A stretch of 64,000 bases of DNA. Source: Flaccisagitta enflata. Taxonomy: Eukaryota; Chaetognatha; Sagittoidea; Aphragmophora. The notes beneath the pieces are model-generated. The model made no database searches. It was not told the DNA's origin and saw only the letters and a program-made list of their open reading frames with translations. Every line of letters starts with the position of its first letter. Within the stretch, counting starts at the first letter, position 1. Shown here one piece after another: positions 22,020 through 34,061 of the stretch. The translations under genes were made by a program, and so were the position numbers. The DNA lies in assembly GCA_965153355.1 (NCBI GenBank), contig OZ231126.1, positions 11,098,001-11,162,000 of the forward strand, read 5' to 3'.

Positions 22020-23590
22020 CGTCACATCAGCAACTTCCGGTAGAGGTGGCGTATAAAAAAGCGTATAGGTAAACTCTAGGAAAAACGGTTTGAGAGCTCA
22101 TGCGGTCACCAAAATTGCAACGCCAAGTTGACCGTTTTTGTGCATTTTTTGTTCTTTTCTTGACATTTTCGCCCCATGTATACAGTTAAAACATCCTAAG
22201 ATGGTCAGATGTACCCCTGGGAGGTATTTTAGGAACCCTTAAACAAATTTTTGAGATGTTGGGTGGCTTTTGGCATCCATATCATATGCAAAATCATGGT
22301 GAGCTAAAGACTTTTTTACTGAAAAGTTAGCCGTCATAAATGTACCAAATGAAAAGGTTTTCCCACAAGTAGAGGTCTGAATTTGAAGGTTAAACCATGG
22401 CGGCAAACTATAGGCTTCCTATGGCAACAAAGAAGTCCCCATAGCAAGCCTATGGTTTTGCTGACAAGGTTTCTTGTTTGATTTCACACCCCAGCTTGTG
22501 AGAAATCCTTCTTTTATTGGACATTTGTACAAAGGGCTCAAGTATATCAATATATGAAATTTGACCCAATTCCGGACCACCCTAGTGTCCGCGTGGGATA
22601 AAGAATAGCGTTTTGGGCGTATAGATAGAATCTTTGAGCAAGAAGCAATGCAAAAAGTTTGTTCGCATAACATCGCAAACTAAACACAAGCGAAAAAGGA
22701 CATACAATGCATATGATACAAGCCTTGATATTCGAGCAGTATTACATTTTCGATTTAGTAGAGAGCATGATAGTTGGGAGAAGAAATGTCTCAAGCTGCA
22801 ATTTATCTATACAAAAAAGAAGAAAGCCTAAAATTGGATGAATACATAGCAAAAATGGAGAGAATGAGCTGAAATTTGCTAGAATTAGCTAGATTTACTA
22901 GAGGTTTTAAAGAAAATCACTAGATAATATGCAAGGAGATAAATTAGAAACTCTTGTCGCTAGGAGGACCCAGAATTCGCCAGAAGTAGCGACACTGTCT
23001 CTGATTTAGCAGCGAGATCGACTAAATTACTTTTTTTTTCTGGAGTTCATGTTCCGATTGAATTCATTTTTTAAATTGATTTGATATGAAAGAAAGAAGA
23101 GAGTGGAACATGGTTAACATATGCGCTGGTATCAATATTTTCTTTTTGAAATCAATGAATTGTTCTATAAACTACTGACAATGGTTGCTTTTAGTATCAA
23201 CGGGATTTGTTTGACTAATGTGCCGACTGCATTTGTTGAAATAGATTTTTTGTCAGTCTCCACCTTAAGATAACTCTAAAGTCACGAGAATCGCATGGGA
23301 ATCATACGCAGGATTTTTCTTTTTAATTTCACAATCGTAAAATTCGATCGAATCCATTTCATATTTCGTGTGGCCTGGCAAGGCTTTACTTGAAAGTGGA
23401 TTATTGCTGGCAGCTTGAAGTGCCTTCAACTTAAATACCTCTGATTCAGCGTTCAGCCTTTAGTACCCAAACCTTGCTTTTATCCGTAACACATTTTACT
23501 ACTTATACCTGTTACACCTTTAGGCCAGCCGGTCACGAGCCGGATTATTGCTGGCAAGTTGTTTGTAAAATAAGAGGCCGAGGTAAAACA
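22020..23590. other. Intergenic sequence, no gene seen
   Basis: No exon with good splice sites and no recognisable domain. The short open frames at 22419-22831 overlap each other on both strands and resemble nothing known to me. Confidence 0.5.
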
Positions 23591-23599
23591 AACGAGATC

Positions 23600-24450
23600 A
23601 TGGAGACCCGGTTAGATATGAGACGAGAGATAAGAACGCCCGGAGACTAGATGAGAAATGAGATCGTTTGAAGACTAAATTAGGGATGAGAACGCATGGA
23701 GACTAGATTAGAAATGAGATCGTTTGGAGACTAGATTAGAAATGAGATCGTTCGTAGACTAGGTTAGGAATGAGATCACTTGGGGACTAGATTAGAAATG
23801 AGATCGTTTGGAGACTAGATAAGAAACAAGATCGATTGAAGACTAGATTAGGAATGAGAACGCACGGAGACTAGATTAGAAATGAGATCGGTTGGGAGAC
23901 TAGGTCTGAGATGAGATCAATTAAATACTAGATATGAACAAGATCGTTTGGAGACTAGATTAGGTATGAGATCACATGGGGACTAGATTAGAAATGAGAT
24001 CGTTTGGAGACTAGATAAGGAACGAGATTGTTTGAAGACTAGATTAAGAATGAGAACGCATGGAGACTAGATTATAAATGATATCATTTGGAGACTAGGT
24101 CAGGTCAAATGAGATTAATTGAAGACTAGATATGGAACGAGATGGTTTGGAGACTAGATTAGAAATGAGGTCGTTTGGAGACTAGATCAGAAATGAGATC
24201 GTTTGAGGACTAGATTAGGAAAGAGAACGCGTGGAGACTAGATTAGAAATGAGATCGTTTGGAGACTAGATTAGAAATGAGATCGTTTGGAGACTAGATT
24301 AGGAACGAGATCGTTTGAGGACTAATTAGGAATAAGATCAGAAATGAGATCGTCTGAAGACTAGGTTAGGAAAGAGAACGCATCGAGACTAGGTTAGGAA
24401 TGAGATCGTTTGGAGACTAGATAGGACACGAGATCGTTTGAGGACTAGAA
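23600..24450 (+). repeat. 28-bp minisatellite, about 30 units
   Basis: Unit approximately GAGATCGTTTGGAGACTAGA+TTAGAAAT, with point changes and a few short deletions. It fades into a degenerate (ACGAGACGGACCAGA) repeat up to about 24,690. Confidence 0.9.
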
Positions 24451-24837
24451 TGTAAGGTAGACTAGATTGAATGCCGTTAAATATTTCGAGATCGTAAGGA
24501 AAAATGAATATTCAAGACCGCCAATGAATGGAGTAAACTAGATTAAATGCTATCAAACAGGCGTGGACCAGACTAAATAGCCCACGAGACGGACCAGACC
24601 AGGCAGAGCACGAGACGGACCAGAGTCAATCGCAACCGAGATGGACCAGATCAACCAAAACGCAAGACGGACCAAATCAGACGTTCGTGGAGGCAGACCA
24701 GTCCGACATCATTCAAACCATGTGACCAGAATCAAAGGCGGCCGCGTAACGAAAATAGTCCAGCGTGAGTTGTAATTCTAGAAAGGAAAAAGAATATCTG
24801 ACCCGACCAGGAACGAGGAGTGTTATATCTGTTTCTG

Positions 24838-24960
24838 TTTTTGTTCTTGTTTTGTCTTTTTTGTTTTTTTTTTGTTTTTGTTTTTGTTTTTTTGTTTTTT
24901 TTGTTTCTTTTTTCTCCTCTTTTTGTTTTATCTTGTTTTGTTTTGTTATCTTTTTCTTTT
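24838..24960 (+). repeat. T-rich (TTTTTG)n tract
   Basis: Irregular hexamer repeat; Phe/Leu and Lys/Asn frames over it are artefacts. Confidence 0.9.
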
Positions 24961-25117
24961 GAAGTTCCCACCGTATCGGGTCAATATACAAAAAAAGGAT
25001 AAACCCTTTCCCCTCTCCTCTTACTTTTACTCCAGGCGTGTGACTCATGAAAAGGCCAACGACGGCAAAGACTCAAAACTGCAGAGACAGGACACAAGAG
25101 GCCCCCCGGGTCCGGCC

Positions 25118-25175
25118 TGATGTGTGTGTGTGTGTATGTATGAGTGTGTGTGATTGTGTGTGTATGTGTGTGTAT

Positions 25176-25250
<75 letters not shown>

Positions 25251-25350
25251 TGCGGGTGTGTGTTTATATTTTGTCCGGTTGTGTTTGGTTTGTGCATGCA
25301 AGTGTGCATTTGCGTGTGTATGTTGAGTGTGTGCATGTGTGTGTATTTGG
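25118..25350 (+). repeat. (GT)n microsatellite
   Basis: Long GT run with ATGAGTGTGTG interruptions. Confidence 0.95.
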
Positions 25351-25508
25351 AATAAATATATAAATAAGGCGCGCCTGACTAGAAAATGGGTAAAGTCGCG
25401 CGTGACTAGAAAGAATGACCAATATTAGGCCGGGCCAAATATACATGAGGAGAGAGTAGGGGGGGAAGCAAAGCCAAAAGCAGCAAATCCACCCAAATAA
25501 ACCCAAAT

Positions 25509-26372
25509 CTACCTAAATAAGTCCCACCCTCTATACCCCACCCCATCCAAAATACCACACCACTCCACCTCTCCTCCTTCCACCATCCTCCCCAACACGC
25601 CACCTATCAACACAGATGCCGCAAAACACCCAGCCTTCTGTTGCCACATAGCCAATATCCATTCCTCTCCCAACTGCTTCCTCAGTCTTCCCACAATCAG
25701 ACTCCACACCCTTTCTACTGCTACTTCCACACTGCCGAGCACCAACCCCCGCATCATGTGTACCGCCAACCGGAGCTCAAATCCCAACCTCCTCCGAAGT
25801 CGGTCCGCCGCTCTCTCCCCCAATGGCCCAAATGCCATCTCCCCCTCCACCACCTGCATGTCGACGACGCGGATGAGAGTCGGCTCCAACTTCCGCCATA
25901 GACGCCGAACCACCTCACACTCGATCACCACATGCCACCTCTCCCTTGCCACTTCTCCGCACAACCTGCACTCCCCGTTACCATCCCCAACCCATGTGGC
26001 CATATGTGGGGTCCAATAATTGAGCCCCACCTGTTTCCAAATATTGGAGCGAACACGCAAAGAACACGGCGTTGAATGTAGACGCCGCCATATATTGGGC
26101 CAATGCCCGTCCAGAGATGCGCCAAGCGCCCGTTCCCACTTCTCCTCATAATGTCGAGAGCCACTGCATGCCCTTCTACGGAAGGCCACGTAGAGCTCTC
26201 TGTAGGAGACCCTTGTGTGGTCCTTTCCCTCTTCGGATATATCGAAGAGGTAGTGAGGCTCACTCAAGGGCATTTCGGGAGCAATACCACGAAGGCGGGC
26301 CACCTCGTCCCACTTGCCGCGCCCACCCAAACCTAGACCGGACAACGTCCACAACGAACGAACAGACGTCAC
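25509..26372 (-). pseudogene. LINE-C ORF2 C-terminal part (L1/Tx1-like)
   Basis: The frame contains RRLHSTPCSLRVRSNIWKQV, LNYWTPHMATW and a zinc-knuckle-like CRLCGEVARERWHVVIEC, an arrangement I associate with the C-terminus of Tx1/L1-type LINEs. The reverse transcriptase that should lie upstream is missing. The segment is open for 287 codons but is joined to the endonuclease end at 26558-27001 through a stretch with stops and frame changes. Confidence 0.7.
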
Positions 26373-26557
26373 ATCCCGAAGAACAAGCCAAGGGACAGAG
26401 CGGAGCGGAGCTCTCTGTCACCCGCCCAACCATACACCACATCCCATTCCAACCTCTTCCTCTCTTCTTCCAACCTTCGCACATACTCCCTCCTCGCTTC
26501 CGCTTTCTCCCTACTGTAATCCACAGTCACAAGACGCCACACCTCTTTCGCCCAGTC

Positions 26558-27001
26558 CTACCACTCTCCATCGTCGCCAAAATCCCCCTTCCCTTCTCTG
26601 ACCTCTCTTATTTTACCCCTTAGAAGTTCAGTGTAAGACCTGTCTCTCAACAGGCTCACATTGAACTTCCAATAGCCTACCCCTTGCCTGACCTGGTCCT
26701 CTATCTCAACCTCAAAAACCTTGTGCCCGCTACTGACCCCATCTGCCCAAAAGTAGCGGCACCCTTTCACCCTTCCAGCTGTCACTCCGTCCAGGTACAT
26801 CCTGTCAATCCTACTCCTGTGTAGCCCCTGCTCGTAGGAAAAAACAATGTCCGTGTTTCCGTCCACTCTAAAAGCGTCACACAGACCAGTCCCCTCAAGC
26901 ACACTGGCCATATGACAGCCGCACTTAGTTCCCTTAGGATGAGATATTTTGCCAAAAATCAGCAAAAGTGACTTTTTCAAAAAGCGTTTTTTGTTAAACA
27001 T
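26558..27001 (-). pseudogene. LINE-C endonuclease C-terminal half
   Basis: Reads GLHRSRIDRMYLDG and SSGHKVFEVEIED, matching the end of an AP endonuclease (the SDH position is SGH here), followed by GVGYWKFNVSLLRD, the linker seen in L1/Tx1-like ORF2. An in-frame TAG follows EW, and the frame then continues DWAKEVWRLVTVDYSR. The N-terminal half of the endonuclease is 3 kb away at 29935-30477. Confidence 0.7.
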
Positions 27002-27714
27002 GGGGCAAGTATATGATCTCAGTTGGTCATATGAGTAAAAAAAAAATCAATTTTAACACGCCTGGATCTGAACAGGCCCCTCTGTAAGACCACTACTCCC
27101 AGTTTTTTTCATTTTTTGAATCTTTTTACCCTATTTTTTAATAGGAAAATGTAGTTACACAGATAGAGGTTTCAAACCAACTGAGCCATGTATCTGACCC
27201 CCCAAGGATACTTTCTGAGGTTATTTGTCATAGAGGGACTGATTCTTCTCTTTACCTATCTTTTTACTCCTCTTTTTACCTGTATATTCTCTTTTTGACA
27301 ATTCTCAGCTTTTCATAGCTGTAACTAGTAACGCAGGCACTTGCAGCTATTCCTACCACAACTAATTTGAAGTACTTTGGGTGCCTATATATGGTTTTGC
27401 CTGCGTCCAGTTGCGACCCAGGGCTCTATTGGCCTTAAAAGTCAACCTATCTGGAATCTTGATGGTAAAAAATGTCAGCTATTTGGTAAAAATGATCGAA
27501 ATATTTTAATCTTCAGAAAATCCTAAATCATCCTCTAGGTAAGCCACAGTACTGGGATTGGACTCCTTTGACAGTATTTTTTAAGTAGTTTATCTGTGTA
27601 AAATTTCATGTGAATCGGTTGAGCGGTTTTTGAGAAAATTGAACTTCTTTTTCAAAAATGAAAAAAAAAATTATCATCTTAGGAAAATTTCGATATTTCT
27701 TCAACCGTTTTATT

Positions 27715-27945
27715 CTATGAACAGAGAGAGAGAGAGAATCTTGACCCCTGCTTTCCTCCAATCTCCATGTAAATCTCGCGCGTTGTTCCAAATCTTGTTT
27801 TCATTATTGTTCTTAGATTCTTGTTCAAATTATTTAGGATTCTCCACAACTTTCTTCTTAAACCTTTTTTCCACATTATGGTCAAAAAGTCGTCATTGCT
27901 CACATTATCATATGCCTTACTTACATCGTAATATGTGATATAAGT
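27715..27945 (-). pseudogene. Reverse-transcriptase fragment related to LINE-A
   Basis: Reads TYYDVSKAYDNVSNDDFLT, MWKKGLRRKLWRILNNLN and MEIGGKQGSRF, which aligns with FFDVQKAYDHADPDD and REIGGKQGGK of LINE-A. It is cut off by a hairpin-(GTCC)n element at 27963. Confidence 0.7.
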
Positions 27946-27962
27946 GCGAAATAAGGAAAGAA

Positions 27963-28124
27963 AAAAACAAGGCCGGATACACGGCAATCCAGTCGCAGAC
28001 GGTTGGGCAGGAGCAGTAATGCGAAAACCACTCAAAATTCAAAAATGTGACGGACCGACGGACGGACCGACCTACCGACCGACCAACACGGCAAGGTGTA
28101 GAGTCGCGTGTCCACGACTAAAAA
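27963..28124 (-). mobile_element. Hairpin-(GTCC)n element, subfamily II
   Basis: Minus-strand copy with GTCGTGGACACGCGAC (one arm base changed), (GTCG)n and the GGCCGGATACACGGC end adjoining TTGTT. Confidence 0.8.
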
Positions 28125-28740
28125 GAGGAAAAAGGCGAAAGAGAATAAGAAATCGTTAAAAAGACAGAAACAGAAAAAGATTATCATCCATTATTATCCA
28201 TTGTTATCCATTATTATTTATTATCCATGTCATTCTTTAACCTGTTCCTCTGAATTTACAATAATTCCAATCCTAAGGAACTGCAATGTTTCTAAAGGAG
28301 CCAAGGCAACTACAGTGAAAAAAAATGTATTACAAAACCCACTGTCCCCCTCACAGACTTGCAGTACCTAGAATTATAACAATATTCTTCCCAAACTCAG
28401 GGCGTGTTTCTAGTGAAGACAAACAACGCATACACTTACGCCAAACGTATTTTCAGTATGAAGACATATTCATAAATTTGAACTGTCCCACAAGTGAGCG
28501 AGCCCGTGAATGGAGTGAGCGAGCAAAGCGAGTGAGCGAAGTGAGCGTATTATAGTAGAGTAAGTGAGGGGAGTGAGCAGTGCAATTGAAAAGACGTAGC
28601 AAGTGACCCAGTGACCCTTTCAAAACACAATTGTCTCTGACTAGAAACGCACCCTCACTTAGGCACTATGATCTGCATGGTCATGAAATAGAGAATAAAA
28701 TAATTTTAAAAATCTTTATTTTATCAAAGTTTTATTATTG

Positions 28741-28959
28741 TTTTTTAGTCGCGCGCTACACGACTCTACACCCCGCTTTGTCAGTCGGTGCGTCCATCTG
28801 TCCGTTGGTCTGACCATCTGTCCGTCAGTCCGTCACACAATTTTTTCGGCTTTCATGGGGTTTTTGGCTGTACCGCTCCTGCCCAATGCTCCACTGACCT
28901 CAAATATGGCCCCTACCCACCCGCACGCAAATGGGGTAGCCGTGTATCTGGCCTTGTTA
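28741..28959 (+). mobile_element. Hairpin-(GTCC)n element, long variant of subfamily II
   Basis: TTTTTTAGTCGCGCGCTACAC, CCCGCTTTGTC, (GTCC/GTCG) tract, then a longer middle with TGACCTCAAATATGGCCCC and CCCGCACGC before GTAGCCGTGTATC-TGGCC-TTGTT. Confidence 0.75.
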
Positions 28960-29129
28960 TAAAAATTGGAGAATTGAGCATAGATAATTTATTATGAAGA
29001 TTTTATAAAAAAAACATAAATAGGCTTACAAAACACTTTAAAGAATTGTATGCAACTTCTAAACAAAAGCTTTGTCAAAATATCATAATACCTTTTTCAT
29101 AATATCATTATGAAAAAGTTTTTAACTAT

Positions 29130-29505
29130 TTTTAGGCATATGCACACAACTCTACACCCCACTTTGTACATCGTTTGGTTGGTTGATTGGTCACATATTT
29201 TTAGTTGCGTGCAACGCGACTCTATAACCCGCTTTGTCGGTCTGTCTGTTTGTCCGTCGGTTGGTCTATCCGTCGGTCCGTCACACTTTACTTTTTTTGG
29301 GTTTTTGCGGTCTTTGGCCTCACTGCTCCTGCCCAAATGATTGAGTGACCTCAAATTCAGCCCCTGCCCACCCGCACGCGACTGAGGTAGCCGTGTATCC
29401 AGCCTTGTTTTATTCAGTGACGTCACTGCTGCTGCCTGATGGTCTAGTGACCTCACATATGACCCCTGGCACATGACGGGGGTAGCTGTGAATCTGGCGT
29501 TGTTT
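29130..29505 (+). mobile_element. Outer hairpin-(GTCC)n element interrupted by an inner copy
   Basis: Outer 5' part at 29130-29192 (TTTTTAGGCATATGCACAC...CACTTTGTAC) and outer 3' part at 29411-29505 (GTGACGTCACTGCTGC...GTTGTTTTG). The inner copy at 29198-29410 separates them. Confidence 0.55.
29198..29410 (+). mobile_element. Inner hairpin-(GTCC)n element, long variant
   Basis: Starts TTTTTAGTTGCGTGCAACGC and ends CACGCGACTGAGGTAGCCGT...CCAGCC-TTGTTT. Close to 28741-28959. Confidence 0.75.
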
Positions 29506-29552
29506 TGATACAAGTAATAGTATTTTTAAAAGATGATAAAAAAGAAGAAAAA

Positions 29553-29850
29553 GACAAAATATGACAAAAATGACATAAATAACAAAAAAGACATAAATGA
29601 CAAAAATCACAAAAATCACAAAAATGACAAAAATGACAAAAGTAACAAAAATGACAAACATGAAATAAATGACAAAAATGATAAAAATGACAAAAATGAC
29701 AAAAATGACAAAAATGACATAAATGATAAAAATGAAAAAAATGACAAAAATGACCAAAATGACAAAAATGACAAAAATGACAAAATGACAAAAAAGACAA
29801 AAGTGACAAAAAAAGAGAAAAAAATGACAAAAAAATGACAAAAATGAAAA
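29553..29850 (+). repeat. 9-bp tandem repeat AAAAATGAC
   Basis: About 33 units with small changes. The Phe/Val/Ile-rich minus-strand continuation of the LINE-C endonuclease frame over this array is an artefact. Confidence 0.9.
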
Positions 29851-29934
29851 AGAATAGAAAAAATAATATTTTTCATATTTAGTATGTAATTCTACAGTAT
29901 TATAACATAATAAATCCATCAGATGATTTTTGTC

Positions 29935-30477
29935 CAATTTTGAGTCGCTCTCAGAACATAGTGGGCCGCAAGCAGCCTCCCACGTGCTTACAGCGCCCCC
30001 ACACCTATCCAAGCCATCCACCACAAAATTCCAGTCACCCATCATTACCACCGGCACACTGTCATCCACGGCCACCTCCAGGCTTCGAATGAGCCCCGGA
30101 GTACCAGCCGCCCCTGGGTAGCCGTAGACTACCACAAGGTCCATTTCAAACAAAAACACCACACTCCTCACTCTTACCACCATCAACCTGCCAGCACTCA
30201 ACACCCTTTCATTCACGACCTCAAACTCACGCGAAATAACCAAGCAGACACCCGCATACGTATCCCCCTCCGCGTGTCCTGAGTGCAAGACATGATGAGA
30301 TAACCGCATGTCTTGCATTGGTTGGCACAACTGCTCGATATCTGAGCAGTGTGTCTCTTGTAGGGCAACGGCCCCAATATCAGATCCCCGCTGTATATAA
30401 GAGAGGATCCAAGAACCCTTGTATCGGGCTCTTGGTCCCCCTCCCAATCCATTGGGGTTATATGTCAGGAAACGCAT
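29935..30477 (-). pseudogene. LINE-C endonuclease N-terminal half
   Basis: Starts MRFLTYNPNGLGG and carries GAVALQETHCSD (Glu of the catalytic pair), VVVYGYPGAAGTPG and VVMMGDWNFVVDGLDR (the GDxN motif). It is an AP endonuclease of a non-LTR element. The frame then runs into the 9-bp repeat array, so the element is broken here. The other half is at 26558-27001. Confidence 0.75.
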
Positions 30478-31145
30478 AATCGGAGGAAAAGAGAAACACC
30501 AGTCACGCCAACACTACATACCAAGGCCAAGAAAGGCAAAAAACGCGCTCACCACCATTGCTTGCCAAGGTCAACAATTACTCCCATACTACCCTTATAG
30601 GCAGATGAGAGCACCTATCAACCCCCCCAAGCAACCATGGTAAGCACAGGATAACCAGCCCACCTAACCATTGCTACCAAGCCATGACCAGAGGCGATTC
30701 TAGCCTACCCTAGGGCCAGCCAGAATCGACCATAGACATGGCAAGGCAACAATATTTAGGGAGGGAGGCTAAAAATACACAAAAAAGGCGGAAAAAAAAA
30801 CAAAAACGGAGCCAAAACCGAAAAAGGCCAAAACCACCAACTGTTTCCCCCCCTACTGCCATCCAATGCCAATGGACGATTTCGGCCTACTCTAAGATAG
30901 GCCAAGATCGACCAAGGTCAAAGTAAGGCAGTAATGAGTAGGAAAAGAAGGCAGTACAAATAGGCAGAAAGGCAAAAAGGGGCGCCCCAACAGTAACGAG
31001 AGAGAATACAAAGGTCCCCCACACTAATCAAGCATGGTAGGACCCCCTCCCGCTATTGTCCGAGTGGGGAACCCGCGCCAAACCTAAACCAAACCAACCG
31101 GATTATTAGTGGCGATTCTGATGGCCCAAAACAGCTGTTTGGGTG

Positions 31146-31254
31146 GCCAGCCAATCAGGTCTTTCAGTTCACATCTACCTAACCAGCGGCCAACCAATCA
31201 GAGTAAAGTGACCATCCATCTCGCCAGTAATAATCCCCCGGAAGGTTATAAAAG
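31146..31254 (+). promoter_or_regulatory. Candidate polymerase II promoter: two CCAAT boxes and a TATA box
   Basis: GCCAATCAGG at about 31149-31158 and ACCAATCAGAG at about 31191-31201 precede TATAAAAG at 31247-31254. Spacing is typical for CCAAT-TATA promoters. Downstream there is a Lys-rich open stretch without an early ATG. The first ATG with a fair context (AAGATGG, 31504) opens a frame of only 34 codons. It could equally be part of a transposon leader. Confidence 0.4.
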
Positions 31255-31720
31255 GCAAAACGGAACCAGAAAACCAAACGCGCGAGGCGTAGCAGCTAAA
31301 CCAGGCGAGGGAGAAAACGACGAAAAAGAAAAAGGAAAAAAGAGAAAAAACAGAAAAAGGCAAAACGAAAAAGAAAAGGCCGGAACAAAGACGAAAAAGG
31401 CAACTAAGCAAGCGACTACGGGGAAGAAAACCCAACTCAATTCAAAGGTGAATTGAATCAAGCCCTCTTCCCAAGCAACAACGACGACGACAAAAGGCCA
31501 AGATGGGGGAAGTATCGACCAAGCAAGCAAGCGACCAAGCGAGCAACCAAGTGACCAAGCTGACCAACCAAGCCAGCCGCCAATCAGGCGACCTGGCTCT
31601 CAAGTGAGCGGGCGATCAACCTAGCAAGCGAAACGACCAAGCAGGCAGACCTTCCCCCTACCCATCAACCAAGCAACCAACCGGGCGACCAAGCGAACGA
31701 CGACAGGAGGGGGGGGGGAC

Positions 31721-32680
31721 CTAAAGTCCTCCCTTTCCTCCCTTTTGCCCACCTCTGGACTGCGCCCTGCTCTGGCGCTGCTGCTGTTGGCCTGGCTGTT
31801 TCAACAAAGCAACCAACTCACGCTGGCTAATGCTAGGCATTTCCTTAGCGTCCCTGCTGACACTCAAATTCCTCTTTGCGTTACTATTCATCTCACCATC
31901 GGGATCAAGAGTTTCATCGCCTCTCGCTCTCTTCAATGAGGCACTGCGGTGCCTCGCGTCCTTGTTTTGGAGTCGAGGGATGGCCATTTTTGGAGCCGTT
32001 GATCCGGAGTAGGCCGACATGGCTGCGCTGCCAAGGGCCTGCAATCTCGCCGAGAGATGCTGGAAGGAACTCGGAGGGTGCTGCTGCTGCTGCAGCCGCC
32101 ACCGCGACTGGTGCTGGTGTCACGATGACCGCGACATGGCCGGATGAGAGCGCCGGGGAGGCGCCAAGAGCGCCGTCCGCGATGCTGTGGTTGATGCTGA
32201 TGCTGTTGTTGTTGCTGTTGAGGCTGGAGACACACGAAATCATCTCCGGTGTCAGTGCGAATGAGCCACTTTCGCTGCCGCTACTTCCTCCTCCTCCTTC
32301 TCTGAAGCCGTCAGCTTCTCCAAGGTGGCTGCTGCTTTTGCTGCCTCATCCTCCTCTTCCTACACCTGGCTGCCCCAACTGACGTTGCCTTGGAGTGTGT
32401 CGTCGCCTTCTTCAACTGGGACCACCACCTCCGCTGCTTCCGCGACTCTCTTCTTCTTCTTCCTCCTCCTCATTTCCTTTGGAGCCTGTGAGGATTCTAC
32501 TATATCCTCCTCCTCCTCCTCTTCCACTTCGCCTCCTTCTCCTGCAAGACTGAAGAGGGCATCCTGCGTCGATGTCGCTGCTGATGCTGCTGATGCTGCT
32601 GTTGTCGAAGACGAAGCTGCCGCAAACGGAGCCGGTGATTGGCCGGCCACTGGTGCACAGTGCGAGATTAGAGGAAAAAA
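31721..32680 (-). pseudogene. Possible LINE ORF1 remnant upstream of LINE-C
   Basis: The minus-strand frame at 31721-32044 reads MAIPRLQNKDARHRSASLKR and ISQRELVALLKQPGQQQQ and ends GGQKGGKGGL with a stop. 32360-32650 adds an Ala/Ser-rich and Glu-rich stretch. Basic, low-complexity composition and the position before a LINE endonuclease suggest ORF1, but no diagnostic domain is seen. Confidence 0.35.
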
Positions 32681-32775
32681 TTTTAAAATGAATAAAATGT
32701 GTCATAGAACATCATCTTGCTACTCTTTTAGTTTTTTCAAAACGTCTCAAAACGTCACCTCCGTTTGGGAAATAT

Positions 32776-33752
32776 GGTGATTTTGGGGGTTGGGTGGCTG
32801 TAGGGGTGCCCGAGGTGGTGATAAAGGGGGTATTTGGGGTGATTTTGTATTTTTAGGTTAAACTTCCCTCTGGTATATCAAAATCTCGCTATGTGATGGT
32901 GATTTTGGGGGTTGGGTGGCTGTAGGGGTGCCCGAGGTGGTGATAAAGGGGGTATTTGGGGTGATTTTGTAATTTTTGGTTAAACTTCCCTCTGGTATAT
33001 CAAAATCTCGCTATGTGATGGTGATTTTGGGGGTTGGGTGGCTGTAGGGGTGCCCGAGGTGGTGATAAAGGGGGTATTTGGGGTGATTTTGTAATTTTTG
33101 GTTAAACTTCCCTCTGGTATATCAAAATCTCGCTATGTGATGGTGATTTTGGGGGTTGGGTGGCTGTAGGGGTGCCCGAGGTGGTGATAAAGGGGGTATT
33201 TGGGGTGATTTTGTATTTTTAGGTTAAACTTTCCTCTGGTATATCAAAATCTCGCTATGTGATGGTGATTTTGGGGGTTGGGTGGCTGTAGGGGTGCCCG
33301 AGGTCGTGAAAAAGGGGGTATTTGGGGTGATTTTGTATTTTTAGGTTAAACTTTCCTCTGGTATATCAAAATCTCGCTATGTGATGGTGATTTTGGGGGT
33401 TGGGTGGCTGTAGGGGTGCCCGAGGTGGTGATAAAGGGGGTATTTGGGGTGATTTTGTATTTTTAGGTTAAACTTTCCTCTGGTATATCAAAATCTCGCT
33501 ATGTGATGGTGATTTTGGGGGTTGGGTGGCTGTAGGGGTGCCCGAGGTGGTGATAAAGGGGGTATTTGGGGTGATTTTGTATTTTTTAGGTTAAACTTTA
33601 CTCTGGTATATCAAAATCTCGCTATGTGATGGTGATTATGGGGGTTGGGTGGCTGTAGGGGTGCCCGAGGTGGTGATAAAGGGGGTATTTGGGGTGATTT
33701 TGTATTTTTAGGTTAAACTTTCCTCTGGTATATCAAAATCTCGCTATGTGTG
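32776..33752. repeat. Eight-copy array of a 122-bp unit
   Basis: Units begin GGTGATTTTGGGGGTTGGGT at 32776, 32898, 33020, 33142, 33264, 33386, 33508 and 33631. Seven of the periods are exactly 122 bp and one is 123. Only a few positions differ between copies (for example CTTCCC/CTTTCC). The array ends abruptly in Ser/Ala/Asp-codon-rich DNA on both sides. Confidence 0.95.
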
Positions 33753-34061
33753 GTGGTTGCTGCACTGCTGCCGCTGTCGAAGTCGTTGTTGATGGCGCCG
33801 GTGCAAGTTGCGTCGGCGCTGTTGCTGCTGCAGATGATGATGATGATGAAGTTGGAGGGAGTGTTGCTCTTGCTGCTGCCGAAGTTACTGTAGCAGTTGT
33901 GGAAGATGTCGAGGCCGTTACCACTGCTGCATATGATGGCAACGTCGCCGTCGTTGTTGTTGTTGTTGTTATCCAGCATGTCGTATTATTCTGGGCTTGA
34001 TGGTAGATCCGCCGTCGATTAATCGAATTAATGGGACGGGTCCCATACCGGCGGGAACCAT

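Noticed and set aside
28397-28663. Inverted ends GGGCGTGTTTCTAGT / GGGTGCGTTTCTAGT, considered as a hAT element
   Set aside because: No 8-bp or TA duplication was found at the boundaries, and the interior is (GAGTGAGC)n-like.
29410-29930. Continuation of the LINE-C endonuclease frame into Phe/Val/Ile repeats (FVIFVIFVIF)
   Set aside because: This part translates the 9-bp AAAAATGAC array inserted after the endonuclease fragment; it is not a membrane protein.
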